From NCBI GenBank assembly GCA_021295965.1, contig JAGWBI010000010.1:1-57115 (forward strand): DNA of 57,115 nucleotides. Direction: 5' to 3'. The stretch comes from Dehalococcoidia bacterium. GTDB taxonomy: Bacteria; Chloroflexota; Dehalococcoidia; Lucifugimonadales; UBA3495. The translations under genes and the position numbers were made by a program. Below, in pieces: positions 1-6,801 of this stretch. The notes under the pieces are model-generated. The model was not told where the DNA came from. It worked only from the letters and a program-made list of their open reading frames with translations, and searched no databases. Numbering within the stretch: position 1 is the stretch's first letter; each line of letters starts with the position of its first letter.

Positions 1-249
1 AGCGGTGGTGACACCCGCCGTACTGGTCTATGCGGTACCGGGGAATGAACCGGCCTTTGCGATAGCCAGCGGTGCATGGGATCCGACGTGCTGTCCGCCT
101 ACGGCGGATGGCGGTTGGCCGCGATACCTGAACCCTGTGAACCCGATATTCAACTGTTGGCGCCGGGCGATGGGCCGTAGCCTCAGGCTTGCCGCCCTGC
201 TGGTAAGGTATAGTATAGAGAACGGATGTACGGCAACGCAAGGGGCGGA
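1..249. other. Left-edge stretch with no recognised gene
   Basis: Open frames cross this stretch on both strands, but none has a ribosome binding site, a recognisable domain or a plausible protein composition. I looked for the conserved cores of SRP RNA, RNase P RNA, 6S RNA and tRNAs and did not find them. It contains short GC-rich hairpin-forming words such as the inverted pair near 107-118 (tccgcc/ggcgga). It may be the decayed end of a locus lying outside the window. Confidence 0.5.
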
Positions 250-409
250 TGTCCTCACCAGGGCCTTTCCAAAGTCATTGCGAGGATCGGAGCGACGTGG
301 CAATCCCGTCGATGCAACAAGGTCCCGTATGAGTTATGCCCCCGGAGCGAGATTGCCGCGCTGCGCTCGCAATGACAAAAGCTACTTTGGAAAGTCCCTG
401 TGTCCTCAC
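250..409. repeat. MITE-like element with 17-bp terminal inverted repeats and a 9-bp target duplication
   Basis: The left terminal repeat cagggcctttccaaagt (259-275) is matched by its reverse complement at 384-400 with one mismatch. The element (259-400, 142 bp) is flanked by an exact 9-bp direct repeat, tgtcctcac, at 250-258 and 401-409, as expected of a transposition footprint. Inside lies another inverted pair, cattgcgagg (277-286) against a gcgctcgcaatgac end (about 362-376). There is no coding capacity, so it would need a transposase supplied in trans. The same terminal repeat recurs at 15919-16045. Confidence 0.8.
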
Positions 410-498
410 GCGTCCCAGTTGGTCGGTATGAGATGCCCCGTTGGGCGATTGCACGGAGATCCAACGCAAAGGCGCGAAGACGCAGAGACGCAAAGGGG
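405..498 (+). repeat. Composite dispersed repeat, copy 1
   Basis: A unit related to ctcacgcgtacccagtttg (405-422, here lacking one base) is followed after about 40 bp by a unit rich in acgcaaagg words (464-498; acgcaaaggcgcgaagacg then cagagacgcaaagg). The same two units in the same order and spacing recur at 19260-19351, so they appear to be one roughly 95-bp dispersed element. No open frame, promoter or terminator function is evident. Confidence 0.6.
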
Positions 499-574
499 CG
501 ATTGGGGCCCGGTGTGGTGCGTGTCCGATGATGAATTCAGGTGTTGTGGCGCGTGAGTCCGATAACCGTTTGAT

Positions 575-790
575 CAAACCGGGTACGCATGAGGGCGATG
601 CCGCTGAGGCCTACGCGGTTTGTCACCGCGAGGAGCGAAGTCCGCCGCAAGCGGGCGGAGACCCCGTTGCCGGAGCGAGGATTCGTCCGACCACGAGATT
701 GCCACGCTCCTCTCGCAATGACAGTCCGGCGAGATTGCCATCCGCCAGAAGCGGACTCGCAATGACAAGGGTGATTTTAGAAAGGCCCTG
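575..790. repeat. Nested dispersed repeats with a MITE-like right end
   Basis: An inverted copy of the ctcacgcgtacccagtttg-type unit lies at 575-593. It is followed by paired gcgaggagcg (about 628-640) and gagattgcc...ctcgcaatgac units (696-722 and again 733-766). The stretch ends in gaaaggccctg (780-790), which matches the right terminus of the element at 259-400. It looks like several short elements inserted into one another. No gene is supported here. Confidence 0.5.
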
Positions 791-842
791 GTGACCGGGG
801 GTAGCGTTCCGTTATGGTAATCGTCGTGCGGTCGTGCTACGC

Positions 843-871
843 TTGTATCCGCCGCCGAGTTTGGGTAAAAT
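843..871 (+). promoter_or_regulatory. Candidate sigma-70 promoter for speD-speE
   Basis: TTGTAT (843-848) and TAAAAT (866-871) are separated by 17 nt, about 85 nt upstream of the speD start. The -10 matches consensus at five of six positions and the -35 at three. It is the best promoter-like arrangement in the 160 bp before the operon. No operator or riboswitch is evident. Confidence 0.4.
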
Positions 872-956
872 CATCGTCTGCTGTTCCCCCGAAGGATCCC
901 GCAGGTGCTCTGATTTCGGACTGGGGACGGCGTAATCCAGATGGAGGAAAGGGTGA

Positions 957-1340
957 TTGGATGTACTAGGTACTCACGTGCTGCTGGAACTCAGAGACTG
1001 TGACCCCAAACTACTTAACGACTTGGCCCACATACGGCGGGAGTTGCTGCGTGCGGCGTCCGCGGTTGACGCACACGTAGTAGGAGAGTCGTTCCACCAG
1101 TTCACGCCCCAGGGCGTGACCGGCATTCTATCCATCGCCGAATCGCACATCTCCATCCATACCTGGCCGGAGCATGGTTACGCGGCGGCGGACGTATTTA
1201 CCTGCGGCGATTGCACCATGCCAGAGCGGGCCGCCGCATTAATCATAGGCGCATTGCGTTGCCGAGACCCGCAGATCACGCAGATTCGCCGGGGACTCAA
1301 TGGCGCTCGCGTGGCCGAGCTCCAGGCGGCGACAACCTGA
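957..1340 (+). CDS. speD: S-adenosylmethionine decarboxylase proenzyme
   Basis: This 127-residue protein matches the short bacterial class of AdoMet decarboxylases. These self-cleave to form a pyruvoyl cofactor and make decarboxylated AdoMet, the aminopropyl donor for polyamines. The hallmark AESHISIHTWPEHGY is at 61-75: cleavage would fall between Glu62 and Ser63, with His68 and Cys83 (FTCGD) as the processing and proton-transfer residues. The start is a TTG preceded by ggaggaaag at 943-951 with good spacing; no in-frame ATG lies close upstream. It is followed 90 bp later by an aminopropyltransferase on the same strand, so the two probably form a polyamine operon. Identification is firm from the active-site segment. 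Confidence 0.95.
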   Translation: MDVLGTHVLLELRDCDPKLLNDLAHIRRELLRAASAVDAHVVGESFHQFTPQGVTGILSIAESHISIHTWPEHGYAAADVFTCGDCTMPERAAALIIGALRCRDPQITQIRRGLNGARVAELQAATT

Positions 1341-1430
1341 ACCGCTGACCGGCTCATGGCGGCGGTTTGGTCCGCCGGACTTCGGGTTGCCCCCTTACCC
1401 TGACCAAACTCCAACCCGAAAGGTGTTCAA

Positions 1431-2360
1431 GTGGCCAGCTATCCCATGGAAGAGATCACCGGAAAATGGGTGATCGAAACCGTAATGCCCGACCTGGCGA
1501 TCATGCTCAAGGTTGACGACGTGCTCTATTCCGGTCACACCGGTTTTCAGCGGGTCGAGGTGGTTCATTCCGACGTATATGGCCGGAGTCTGCTGCTTGA
1601 CGGCAAGACCCAGTCCACCGAGCGGGACGAGCACATCTACCACGAAACCCTGGTGCATCCGGCGTTGCTGTCGCATCCGAACCCCCGGGACGTGTTCATT
1701 GGAGGCGGCGGCGAAGGGGGCACGCTGCGGGAGACGTTGGTTCACAAGACCGTCGAGAATGTGGTGATGGTTGACCTTGATCAGCAGGTTGTTGACCTGT
1801 GCCGCGAGCATCTGCCGCAACACCACCAAGGCGCGTTCGACGACCCCCGCACCACGCTGGTATTCGACGACGCACGGCAATATCTGGCATCCAGCAGTCA
1901 ACAGTTCGACGTGATGATAATGGATTTGGTGGACCCGCTGGAGGGTGGCCCGGCGTACTTACTCTACACCGAGGAGTATTACAACATCGTCCGGGCCCGA
2001 TTGAAACCGGGCGGTATCCTGGTGACACAGTCCGGTCCGGCGGGATATTTGAGCCTGCACGAATGCTTCACGACCATCTATAAAACGTTGGCAAGCATCT
2101 TCAGCCACACGCATCCGTATCACACCCACGTACCGTCGTTCATCACCATCTGGGGTTTCACCGTGGCGTCCGACGCCCCGTTGCCGCAGTTGGCGCCGGC
2201 AGAAGTGGACGTTCGCATCAAGGAACGCTTGGCTCGCCCTCTGCGCCACTACGACGGCGAAACCCATGCCGCGATGTTCGCGTTGCCCCGACACATCCGC
2301 GAAGGCATCGCCGGAGAAACACGGATCAACCGGGACGACGCGCCGGTGTTCATGGTCTAG
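1431..2360 (+). CDS. speE: Aminopropyltransferase, thermospermine/spermidine synthase type
   Basis: The 309-residue protein transfers the aminopropyl group from decarboxylated AdoMet to a polyamine. The substrate-binding start GGGGEGGTLRE (about 91-101) carries the GGGEG form typical of thermospermine synthases rather than the GGGDG of ordinary spermidine synthases. MDLVDPLEGGPAYLLYTEEYY (split across about 165-185) also resembles the plant ACL5/thermospermine group (D-x-x-D-P-x-E-G-G-P). The C-terminal PVFMV is likewise typical of that group. The start is GTG at 1431 after gaaaggtg; an ATG 15 nt downstream is the alternative. It lies just downstream of speD, which supplies its co-substrate. 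Product specificity (spermidine, spermine or thermospermine) is inferred from motifs only. Confidence 0.88.
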   Translation: MASYPMEEITGKWVIETVMPDLAIMLKVDDVLYSGHTGFQRVEVVHSDVYGRSLLLDGKTQSTERDEHIYHETLVHPALLSHPNPRDVFIGGGGEGGTLRETLVHKTVENVVMVDLDQQVVDLCREHLPQHHQGAFDDPRTTLVFDDARQYLASSSQQFDVMIMDLVDPLEGGPAYLLYTEEYYNIVRARLKPGGILVTQSGPAGYLSLHECFTTIYKTLASIFSHTHPYHTHVPSFITIWGFTVASDAPLPQLAPAEVDVRIKERLARPLRHYDGETHAAMFALPRHIREGIAGETRINRDDAPVFMV

Positions 2361-2375
2361 CCCTTAGATCCTGTC

Positions 2376-2491
2376 CTTCGACAAGCTCAGGATGAGCGGC
2401 TCATCCCCCCAGGATAGCGGCTCATCCCCCCAGGATAGCGGCTCATCCCCCCAGGATAGCGGCTCATCCCCGTTCATGGTGAGCCTGTCAA
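2376..2491. repeat. 21-bp tandem repeat between inverted gagcctgtc-type repeats
   Basis: A 21-bp unit beginning ggctcatcccccc is repeated three times exactly (2398-2418, 2419-2439, 2440-2460) plus a partial fourth. On the left is cttcgacaagctcaggatga and on the right catggtgagcctgtcaa, the two arms of a common dispersed inverted repeat that also occurs at 15826-15893. The tandem lies directly downstream of speE and ends inside the 3' end of the thioesterase gene. Because 21 is a multiple of three, copy-number change would keep a frame open, but no gene reads through it. Confidence 0.85.
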
Positions 2492-2988
2492 CCATCCGCC
2501 TGCGCCGCAGCCAGTTCAGGGAAAGCGTCCAACGGCAAAACCTCGCCATGTTCTTCCCAGCGTCCCACCAGGGTTCGTATGGGATCGGGAACGCGGCGCG
2601 TCGCGCCGGTGTCGGCGTAGAAGCCCACGTACACGGTTTCGATGGTGGTCAGGGCCGGCTGATCCGGGTTCTCACCTTCCGGGAAGATTGCGACGTTCAG
2701 GATCAGGCTGGTGTTGCCGATGTGCGCCACCCGAGCCCGCAGGTCCAGCATCTCGTCAACCCGTACCGGCGCTTTGTACTCGATGGTGACCTTGGCCACC
2801 GCGCTGTCGAAATAGCCGGCGGCGGCGACGCGATAGATGCTGAACCCCAAGTTCCGGAAATACTCGGCTTGGGCGACCTCCAACCAGCCCAGGTAGCTGC
2901 CGTTAAACGCGATGCCCTGGGCGTCGCATTCCTGCCAGCGCACGCGCACCGGTGTACCGAAACGGTAGTGGCTGCGTCGGACGGTCAT
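2488..2988 (-). CDS. Acyl-CoA thioesterase, 4-hydroxybenzoyl-CoA thioesterase/YbgC type
   Basis: A 166-residue single hotdog-fold protein. The helix motif WQECDAQGIAFNGSYLGWLE (about 18-37) contains the catalytic Asp and the G-x-x-F-N-x-x-Y-L pattern of 4HBT/YbgC thioesterases, which hydrolyse acyl-CoA esters in the cytoplasm. I chose the ATG at 2988 because it lies one base after the trmD stop, giving a tight trmD-thioesterase operon, and because the hotdog domain starts soon after it; a longer frame would run into trmD. The C-terminal residues overlap the gagcctgtc-type repeat that follows the gene, so the last few residues may derive from repeat sequence. The substrate cannot be told from sequence. 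Confidence 0.82.
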   Translation of the reverse strand: MTVRRSHYRFGTPVRVRWQECDAQGIAFNGSYLGWLEVAQAEYFRNLGFSIYRVAAAGYFDSAVAKVTIEYKAPVRVDEMLDLRARVAHIGNTSLILNVAIFPEGENPDQPALTTIETVYVGFYADTGATRRVPDPIRTLVGRWEEHGEVLPLDAFPELAAAQADG

Positions 2989-2989
2989 G

Positions 2990-3745
2990 CTATGGGCCGT
3001 CGCCAGGCCAACCCAAACCGGCCAAGAAGACACGGTCCGAATTGGTCAGGGAAGCGGTCGCCAGTAAATCGGGGCGCAGACGCAGCGTCCGTTCCAGGGA
3101 TTGGCGGCGTCGCCATCGTTCGATCTCCGCGTGGTTGCCGGAGCGCAGGACGTCGGGCGTATTCATTCCTCTGAACTCGGCCGGCCGGGTGTAGAGCGGG
3201 TGCTGGAGCAGGCCGGAGGTGATGCTGTCCTCGCGCACGTTCTCTTCCGAGCCGACGACCTCCGGCACGAACCGGGAAACGGCGTCGATGATCACCATGG
3301 CGGCCAACTCACCGCCGGTCAGCACATAGTCTCCAATGGACACTTCGTGGGTAACCAGCCCCTGACGGATGCGTTCGTCCACGCCGGCGTAGTGTCCGCA
3401 GATGATGACCAGGCCCGGGGCGGCAGCGAACTCGTTGACCATTTCCTGGTTGAGGGTTCGGCCCTGTGGCGAGGTCAATATGATAGGCGTGCGCTCCCGT
3501 TGGCTGGCAGGCAGAGTTTCCCGGGCAGCGTCCACTGCGGCAAATACCGGCTCCGGTTTCATTACCATGCCGGGGCCGCCGCCAAACTGATAGTCGTCGG
3601 CGGTGCCGTGCCGGTCCGTCGCAAATTGCCGGATGTCGGTAGCAGTCACTGACAAGAGACCATGCTGAATCGCCCTTCCGAGGACGCTGTAATCGGCGAT
3701 GAACCGGAAAGCGTCCGGGAACAGGGTCAGAACGTGAAAGCGCAT
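2990..3745 (-). CDS. trmD: tRNA (guanine37-N1)-methyltransferase
   Basis: The 251-residue TrmD methylates G37 next to the anticodon using AdoMet and so prevents +1 frameshifting. Diagnostic segments are [13 protein letters not shown] at the N-terminus, [24 protein letters not shown], and the knot region [20 protein letters not shown]. The start ATG at 3745 begins directly at the conserved N-terminus. In many bacteria trmD sits with rpsP, rimM and rplS; here those are absent and trmD is instead followed at once by a thioesterase. A 26-bp palindrome lies immediately upstream (3758-3783) between it and the amidohydrolase gene, so trmD may be transcribed separately from its upstream neighbour. 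Confidence 0.96.
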   Translation of the reverse strand: MRFHVLTLFPDAFRFIADYSVLGRAIQHGLLSVTATDIRQFATDRHGTADDYQFGGGPGMVMKPEPVFAAVDAARETLPASQRERTPIILTSPQGRTLNQEMVNEFAAAPGLVIICGHYAGVDERIRQGLVTHEVSIGDYVLTGGELAAMVIIDAVSRFVPEVVGSEENVREDSITSGLLQHPLYTRPAEFRGMNTPDVLRSGNHAEIERWRRRQSLERTLRLRPDLLATASLTNSDRVFLAGLGWPGDGP

Positions 3746-3757
3746 TTGATAATCCGT

Positions 3758-3783
3758 TAGGGGCGAATGATTATTCGCCCCTA
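3758..3783. repeat. 26-bp palindromic dispersed repeat, possible terminator
   Basis: A near-perfect palindrome with arms taggggcgaat and attcgccccta. On the minus strand it falls just after the amidohydrolase stop and just before trmD, so its hairpin could end the upstream transcript. It lacks a T-run. Close copies lie at 8476-8501 and 48764-48789. Confidence 0.7.
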
Positions 3784-3810
3784 CGTCTTGAGCCAATGCG
3801 GTTGGGCCCG

Positions 3811-5064
3811 TCACGCCGGCTGAAGTTCCAGAACGGGCAGACGGTTGCTGTATGCTTCGCCGCCTTTCATGATCATAAGCAGCCGCGCCCGGTCGCGCAG
3901 GACGGATATGTTGCGCAGGGGATCGCCGTCCACCACCAGGATGTCGGCCAGCTTGCCGGGGGCGATGACGCCCACGTCTCTGCCGAGGCCGCAGCATTCG
4001 GCGGCGTGGCCGGTGGCGGCCTGGATGGCGAGCATATTGCTCATGCCCTTTTCGACCATCAATTCCAGCTCGCGAGCGTTGTCGCCGTGAACGAAACCGC
4101 CGGCGTCGGTGCCGGCGACGATGCGGACGCCTTCCTTGATAGCGAGTTCCGTACTCTGGATGTGAATGTCCATCAGGGCCTGGGCGCGGACCTTGATGTG
4201 GGGGGCGCTGACGGTGCTGTGGAAGTCGTACACCTCGAAGGTGGGGGTGAAGAAGGTACCCTGGTCGGCCATCATCTTGAGCATATCGGGGTCGGTGGCC
4301 AGGTAGCAGCCGTGCTCGATGGAGCCGGCGCCGGCACGGATGGCGATGGGGAGGCCGGTCCCCCCCACGGCGTGGCACAGGGTGCTGCGGCCCAGGGCGG
4401 CGGCCTCGTCAACCAGGGCTTTGGCCTCGTCCAGGGCGTAGGCCTGGTCCAGCGGGCCGTTGCCGGGGCGGCCGGAGGCTCCGCCGGTGGTGGCGAACTT
4501 GATCTGGTCGGCCCCGCAGCGGACCAGTTCCCGGACTTTGGCGCGGACGCCCTCCGGGCCATCGGCGATGCCGTCGGGGGACAGGGGGTCATGGCCCAGC
4601 AGGACCTTGCGGTGGCCGCTGCCGCTGACCTTGTCCTCGATGCCGCCGGTGGGGGACATTATGTTGACCGAAACGATGAGCCGGGGGCCTTTGATGATGC
4701 CCTCTTCGACGGCCATTTTGAACCCGGCGTCTAGGCCGCCGGCGTCGCGGACGGTGGTGTAACCGGCCGCAAGGGTGTCCTCGATAACCTGCGCCGTCCT
4801 GATGTTGGCGAGGGAGAGCGGCTCGTCCATTCCCCAGCGACCGCTGAGGTTGTAACCGCCGGACGCCAGGTGGTCATGCACATCAATCAGGCCGGGCATG
4901 ATGGTATGCCCGCTGGCGTCGTGGACCTGCGCGCCCTCGGGGATGGGGACCGAGGCCCTTGGGCCGGCCTCGACGATGCGCTCGCCATCGATGAGAACGG
5001 CGGCGTTTTCCACCACCGGCCCACCGGAGCCGTCTATCAAGTTCCCTCCGACAATCGCCAGCAT
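3811..5064 (-). CDS. Metal-dependent amidohydrolase (imidazolonepropionase/prolidase-like)
   Basis: A 417-residue amidohydrolase-superfamily enzyme. Metal and catalytic residues are visible in order: the VHDHL HxH pair after MPGLID, a probable carboxylated Lys in QIKFATTGG, His in LCHAVGG, His in SIEHGC, and the Asp of AGTDAGG. The C-terminal [16 protein letters not shown] is typical of the cyclic-amide hydrolase and Xaa-Pro dipeptidase-like branch that carries an N- and C-terminal beta sandwich. I chose the ATG at 5064: it has gagagg upstream and begins the conserved NLIDGSGGP strand, whereas a longer frame adds 35 poorly composed residues. The substrate is unknown; a cyclic amide or peptide derivative is the family-level expectation. 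It has no obvious operon partner. Confidence 0.85.
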   Translation of the reverse strand: MLAIVGGNLIDGSGGPVVENAAVLIDGERIVEAGPRASVPIPEGAQVHDASGHTIMPGLIDVHDHLASGGYNLSGRWGMDEPLSLANIRTAQVIEDTLAAGYTTVRDAGGLDAGFKMAVEEGIIKGPRLIVSVNIMSPTGGIEDKVSGSGHRKVLLGHDPLSPDGIADGPEGVRAKVRELVRCGADQIKFATTGGASGRPGNGPLDQAYALDEAKALVDEAAALGRSTLCHAVGGTGLPIAIRAGAGSIEHGCYLATDPDMLKMMADQGTFFTPTFEVYDFHSTVSAPHIKVRAQALMDIHIQSTELAIKEGVRIVAGTDAGGFVHGDNARELELMVEKGMSNMLAIQAATGHAAECCGLGRDVGVIAPGKLADILVVDGDPLRNISVLRDRARLLMIMKGGEAYSNRLPVLELQPA

Positions 5065-5177
5065 AGCGTACCTCTCGTCAAGCCCGAAATTCAGTTCTCT
5101 CGTTGGGTTGGATGGCATGGCGCCTCGAACCGGTGCTGCGATGCTAAATTGGCGGCCGGCCCTTGTCAAGGCAATGG

Positions 5178-5359
5178 TTGACTCACGCAGGGCAATCGCA
5201 TTTCAAACCGGCTCACCCGTCACTCCTGCGGAAGCAGGAGTCCAGAACCGAAGAGCAAGCAAACCTGTAACGAATCTACTATTTTGGCCACTGGATTCCC
5301 GCTTTCGCGGGAATGACGGATATGTGGAGCCCCAAATGCGATTGCCCTGTTGACTCACG
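5178..5359. repeat. MITE-like element with 16-bp terminal repeats and a 10-bp target duplication
   Basis: The element (5188-5349, 162 bp) has perfect 16-bp inverted termini, cagggcaatcgcattt (5188-5203) and its complement (5334-5349). It is flanked by an exact 10-bp direct repeat, ttgactcacg, at 5178-5187 and 5350-5359. Inside is an inverted pair of another dispersed repeat: gtcactcctgcggaagcagg (5219 on) against ctggattcccgctttcgcgg (5291 on). There is no coding sequence. The termini share the first six bases (cagggc) with the elements at 259-400 and 15919-16045. Confidence 0.85.
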
Positions 5360-5464
5360 CGTACCCAGTTTGTCGCCGCGAGGAGCGACACGACGCGGCG
5401 ATCTCGTTGGGTTAGCGACGGGTTCTCCAAGCTACGAGATTGCCGCGCTTCGCTCGCGATGACA
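5354..5464 (+). repeat. Dispersed repeat cluster
   Basis: A clean copy of ctcacgcgtacccagtttg (5354-5372) is followed by gccgcgaggagcgac (about 5374-5388) and its inverted partner, gagattgccgcgcttcgc with ctcgcgatgac (5436-5464). This is the same arrangement as at 8547-8669. With the neighbouring element it fills the intergenic region between the amidohydrolase and SAM hydrolase genes; I see no gene in the 480 bp from 5065 to 5544. Confidence 0.65.
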
Positions 5465-5544
5465 GTTCATGGAAAGCGGGGTCGGATGAGAAGGGGCGCG
5501 ACTTTGACCTGCCGAAGCCAACGCGCAGCGGGCGGTCTATCGCC

Positions 5545-6393
5545 CTAGCCGGACGTTACAACTACCGGATCCCCACTCTTCACTCGCAGAAATTGGGCGG
5601 CATTGCCGTTGACGACCACGACCTCCAATCGCCCGTGGCTTCCCAATAATGCGCGGAGACCATCGCCCGGCGGGTGATGGAAGGTCCGGGAAAGGCCGGC
5701 GATGGCGCATCCCGCTACGCGCACCGTGACCGACGGGTCTCCTGAAGATATGCCCATGCCGCTGAGGACATTCTCGGTGATGTCGGTGACCAAGTTGCCA
5801 AAGGCGTCCGCGAATATGACCTGGCCGCGCACCGTGTTGCCTTCCGGCCGGGGGCTGGGCAGCGGCAGGGCGACGATGGCATCCTCAGGCTCCCCTAACG
5901 AATCGGGCGGCACTCCCCGTGACAGGTGAGCGGCAACCGGAGCGAACACGTCGCGCCCGTGAAAGGTGTCGCTGACCGGATGTTGCCAGTAGGCCGGATT
6001 GGTCAGTCGCCAGGCCCGGCAGACTCCCGGAAGGGCGGTCGGGCTGGAAGTTTCATCCTCGCCAAAACTCGGGGCGTACTCTCTACAGACCAGCGTCAGC
6101 AGACCGTTGTCCGGGGCCAGGTACCGGCCATCGGGGGTATCCAGGAGGATGGCGGCGCGGTCGGTTCCCACGCCGGGGTCAACGACGGCGACGAAAATGC
6201 TATGCGGGGGAAAATAACGGTGTGAGTCGGCCAGTACGACGGCGCCGTGGCGTATGTCCTGGGGGCCGATGCCGTGGGTCAGGTCGATAACAGGGATATC
6301 GGGATTGACGCTGGCAATGACGCCCCGCATCATGCCGACGTAGGCGTCGGCAAGACCGAAATCGGTGAGGAGCACGATTGGCGGGGCTGGCAC
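5545..6393 (-). CDS. SAM hydrolase / SAM hydroxide adenosyltransferase (DUF62)
   Basis: A 282-residue DUF62-family enzyme. Family members use an activated water to split S-adenosylmethionine into adenosine and methionine and are relatives of fluorinase. Characteristic segments are IVLLTDFGLADAYVGMMRGV at the N-terminus, DLTHGIGPQDIRHGA, VVDPGVGT, the YLAPDNGLLT loop and SDTFHGRDVFAPVAAHL, followed by a C-terminal beta-barrel with FADAFGNLVTDI. The start is a GTG at 6393, directly before the first conserved strand, though no strong Shine-Dalgarno is visible. The fluorinase-specific loop insertion is not present, so a halogenase role is unlikely. It is followed upstream on the same strand by secG and gatB, with no obvious functional link. 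Confidence 0.9.
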   Translation of the reverse strand: MPAPPIVLLTDFGLADAYVGMMRGVIASVNPDIPVIDLTHGIGPQDIRHGAVVLADSHRYFPPHSIFVAVVDPGVGTDRAAILLDTPDGRYLAPDNGLLTLVCREYAPSFGEDETSSPTALPGVCRAWRLTNPAYWQHPVSDTFHGRDVFAPVAAHLSRGVPPDSLGEPEDAIVALPLPSPRPEGNTVRGQVIFADAFGNLVTDITENVLSGMGISSGDPSVTVRVAGCAIAGLSRTFHHPPGDGLRALLGSHGRLEVVVVNGNAAQFLRVKSGDPVVVTSG

Positions 6394-6443
6394 GGGCCGC
6401 GCGCTTGACGCTGTACCGGATCTGAAGCGTCGGAGCGCCTCTG

Positions 6444-6662
6444 TTATCCCCCGGTGAACCGGGCGCTGAGGAGGGACACCAGCAAAAAGACCACGATGAG
6501 CGCGATGGTCAACTGGAACATGGTGCGTTCCAAGCCGCGGCGGGTGCGGATGGTGTTCTGGGCGCTGCCAAACATTCCGCTGCCGGCCTCCCGCACCTGG
6601 GAGAGGATGATAAGGACCAGCACTATCGAGATTACTATTTGGGCGACGTTGAGCAGGCTCAT
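6444..6662 (-). CDS. secG: Preprotein translocase subunit SecG
   Basis: A 72-residue integral membrane subunit of the SecYEG translocon. Two hydrophobic segments (about 4-22 and 50-67) are joined by the conserved cytoplasmic loop GSGMFGSAQNTIRTRRGLER, which contains the G-x-G-x-x-F-G motif of SecG. Length and topology are normal. The start ATG at 6662 has GGAG a few bases upstream within an inverted repeat (see 6664-6708). The gene stands between gatB and the SAM hydrolase gene on the same strand. Confidence 0.95.
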   Translation of the reverse strand: MSLLNVAQIVISIVLVLIILSQVREAGSGMFGSAQNTIRTRRGLERTMFQLTIALIVVFLLVSLLSARFTGG

Positions 6663-6663
6663 T

Positions 6664-6708
6664 CGAATACTCCGCAGTTATTGTATCACGCCAGGATTGG
6701 AGTATTCG
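6664..6708 (-). promoter_or_regulatory. secG leader inverted repeat with a candidate -10 in its loop
   Basis: A perfect 10-bp inverted repeat, cgaatactcc (6664-6673) and ggagtattcg (6699-6708), lies directly upstream of the secG start. Read on the minus strand, the arm next to the gene contains the GGAG ribosome binding site and the loop contains TACAAT, a good -10 hexamer. It could be an operator overlapping the promoter, or, if transcription starts further upstream, a hairpin hiding the ribosome binding site. Confidence 0.4.
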
Positions 6709-6739
6709 TCCCTTTCACGTTGCCCAATGCGGTGTCTTT

Positions 6740-6768
6740 CTGGATTCCTGCTTTCGGAGGAATGACGG
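6740..6768. repeat. Single ctggattcc-type dispersed repeat
   Basis: ctggattcctgctttcggag followed by gaatgacgg is one arm of the dispersed inverted repeat also seen at 5291-5316, 8774-8802 and 15963-16025. It lies between gatB and secG and forms a small hairpin of its own (cctgctttcggagg). Confidence 0.6.
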
Positions 6769-6801
6769 ATTTCCGAACGGCTGCGGGTGAAGGCTGAACA
6801 G

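Noticed and set aside
5..556. Long plus-strand open frame at the left edge
   Set aside because: It runs through two dispersed repeats, has no ribosome binding site and its translation has no protein-like pattern.
3796..4734. Plus-strand open frame antisense to the amidohydrolase gene
   Set aside because: No start signal and low-complexity composition; the opposite strand encodes all amidohydrolase metal sites.
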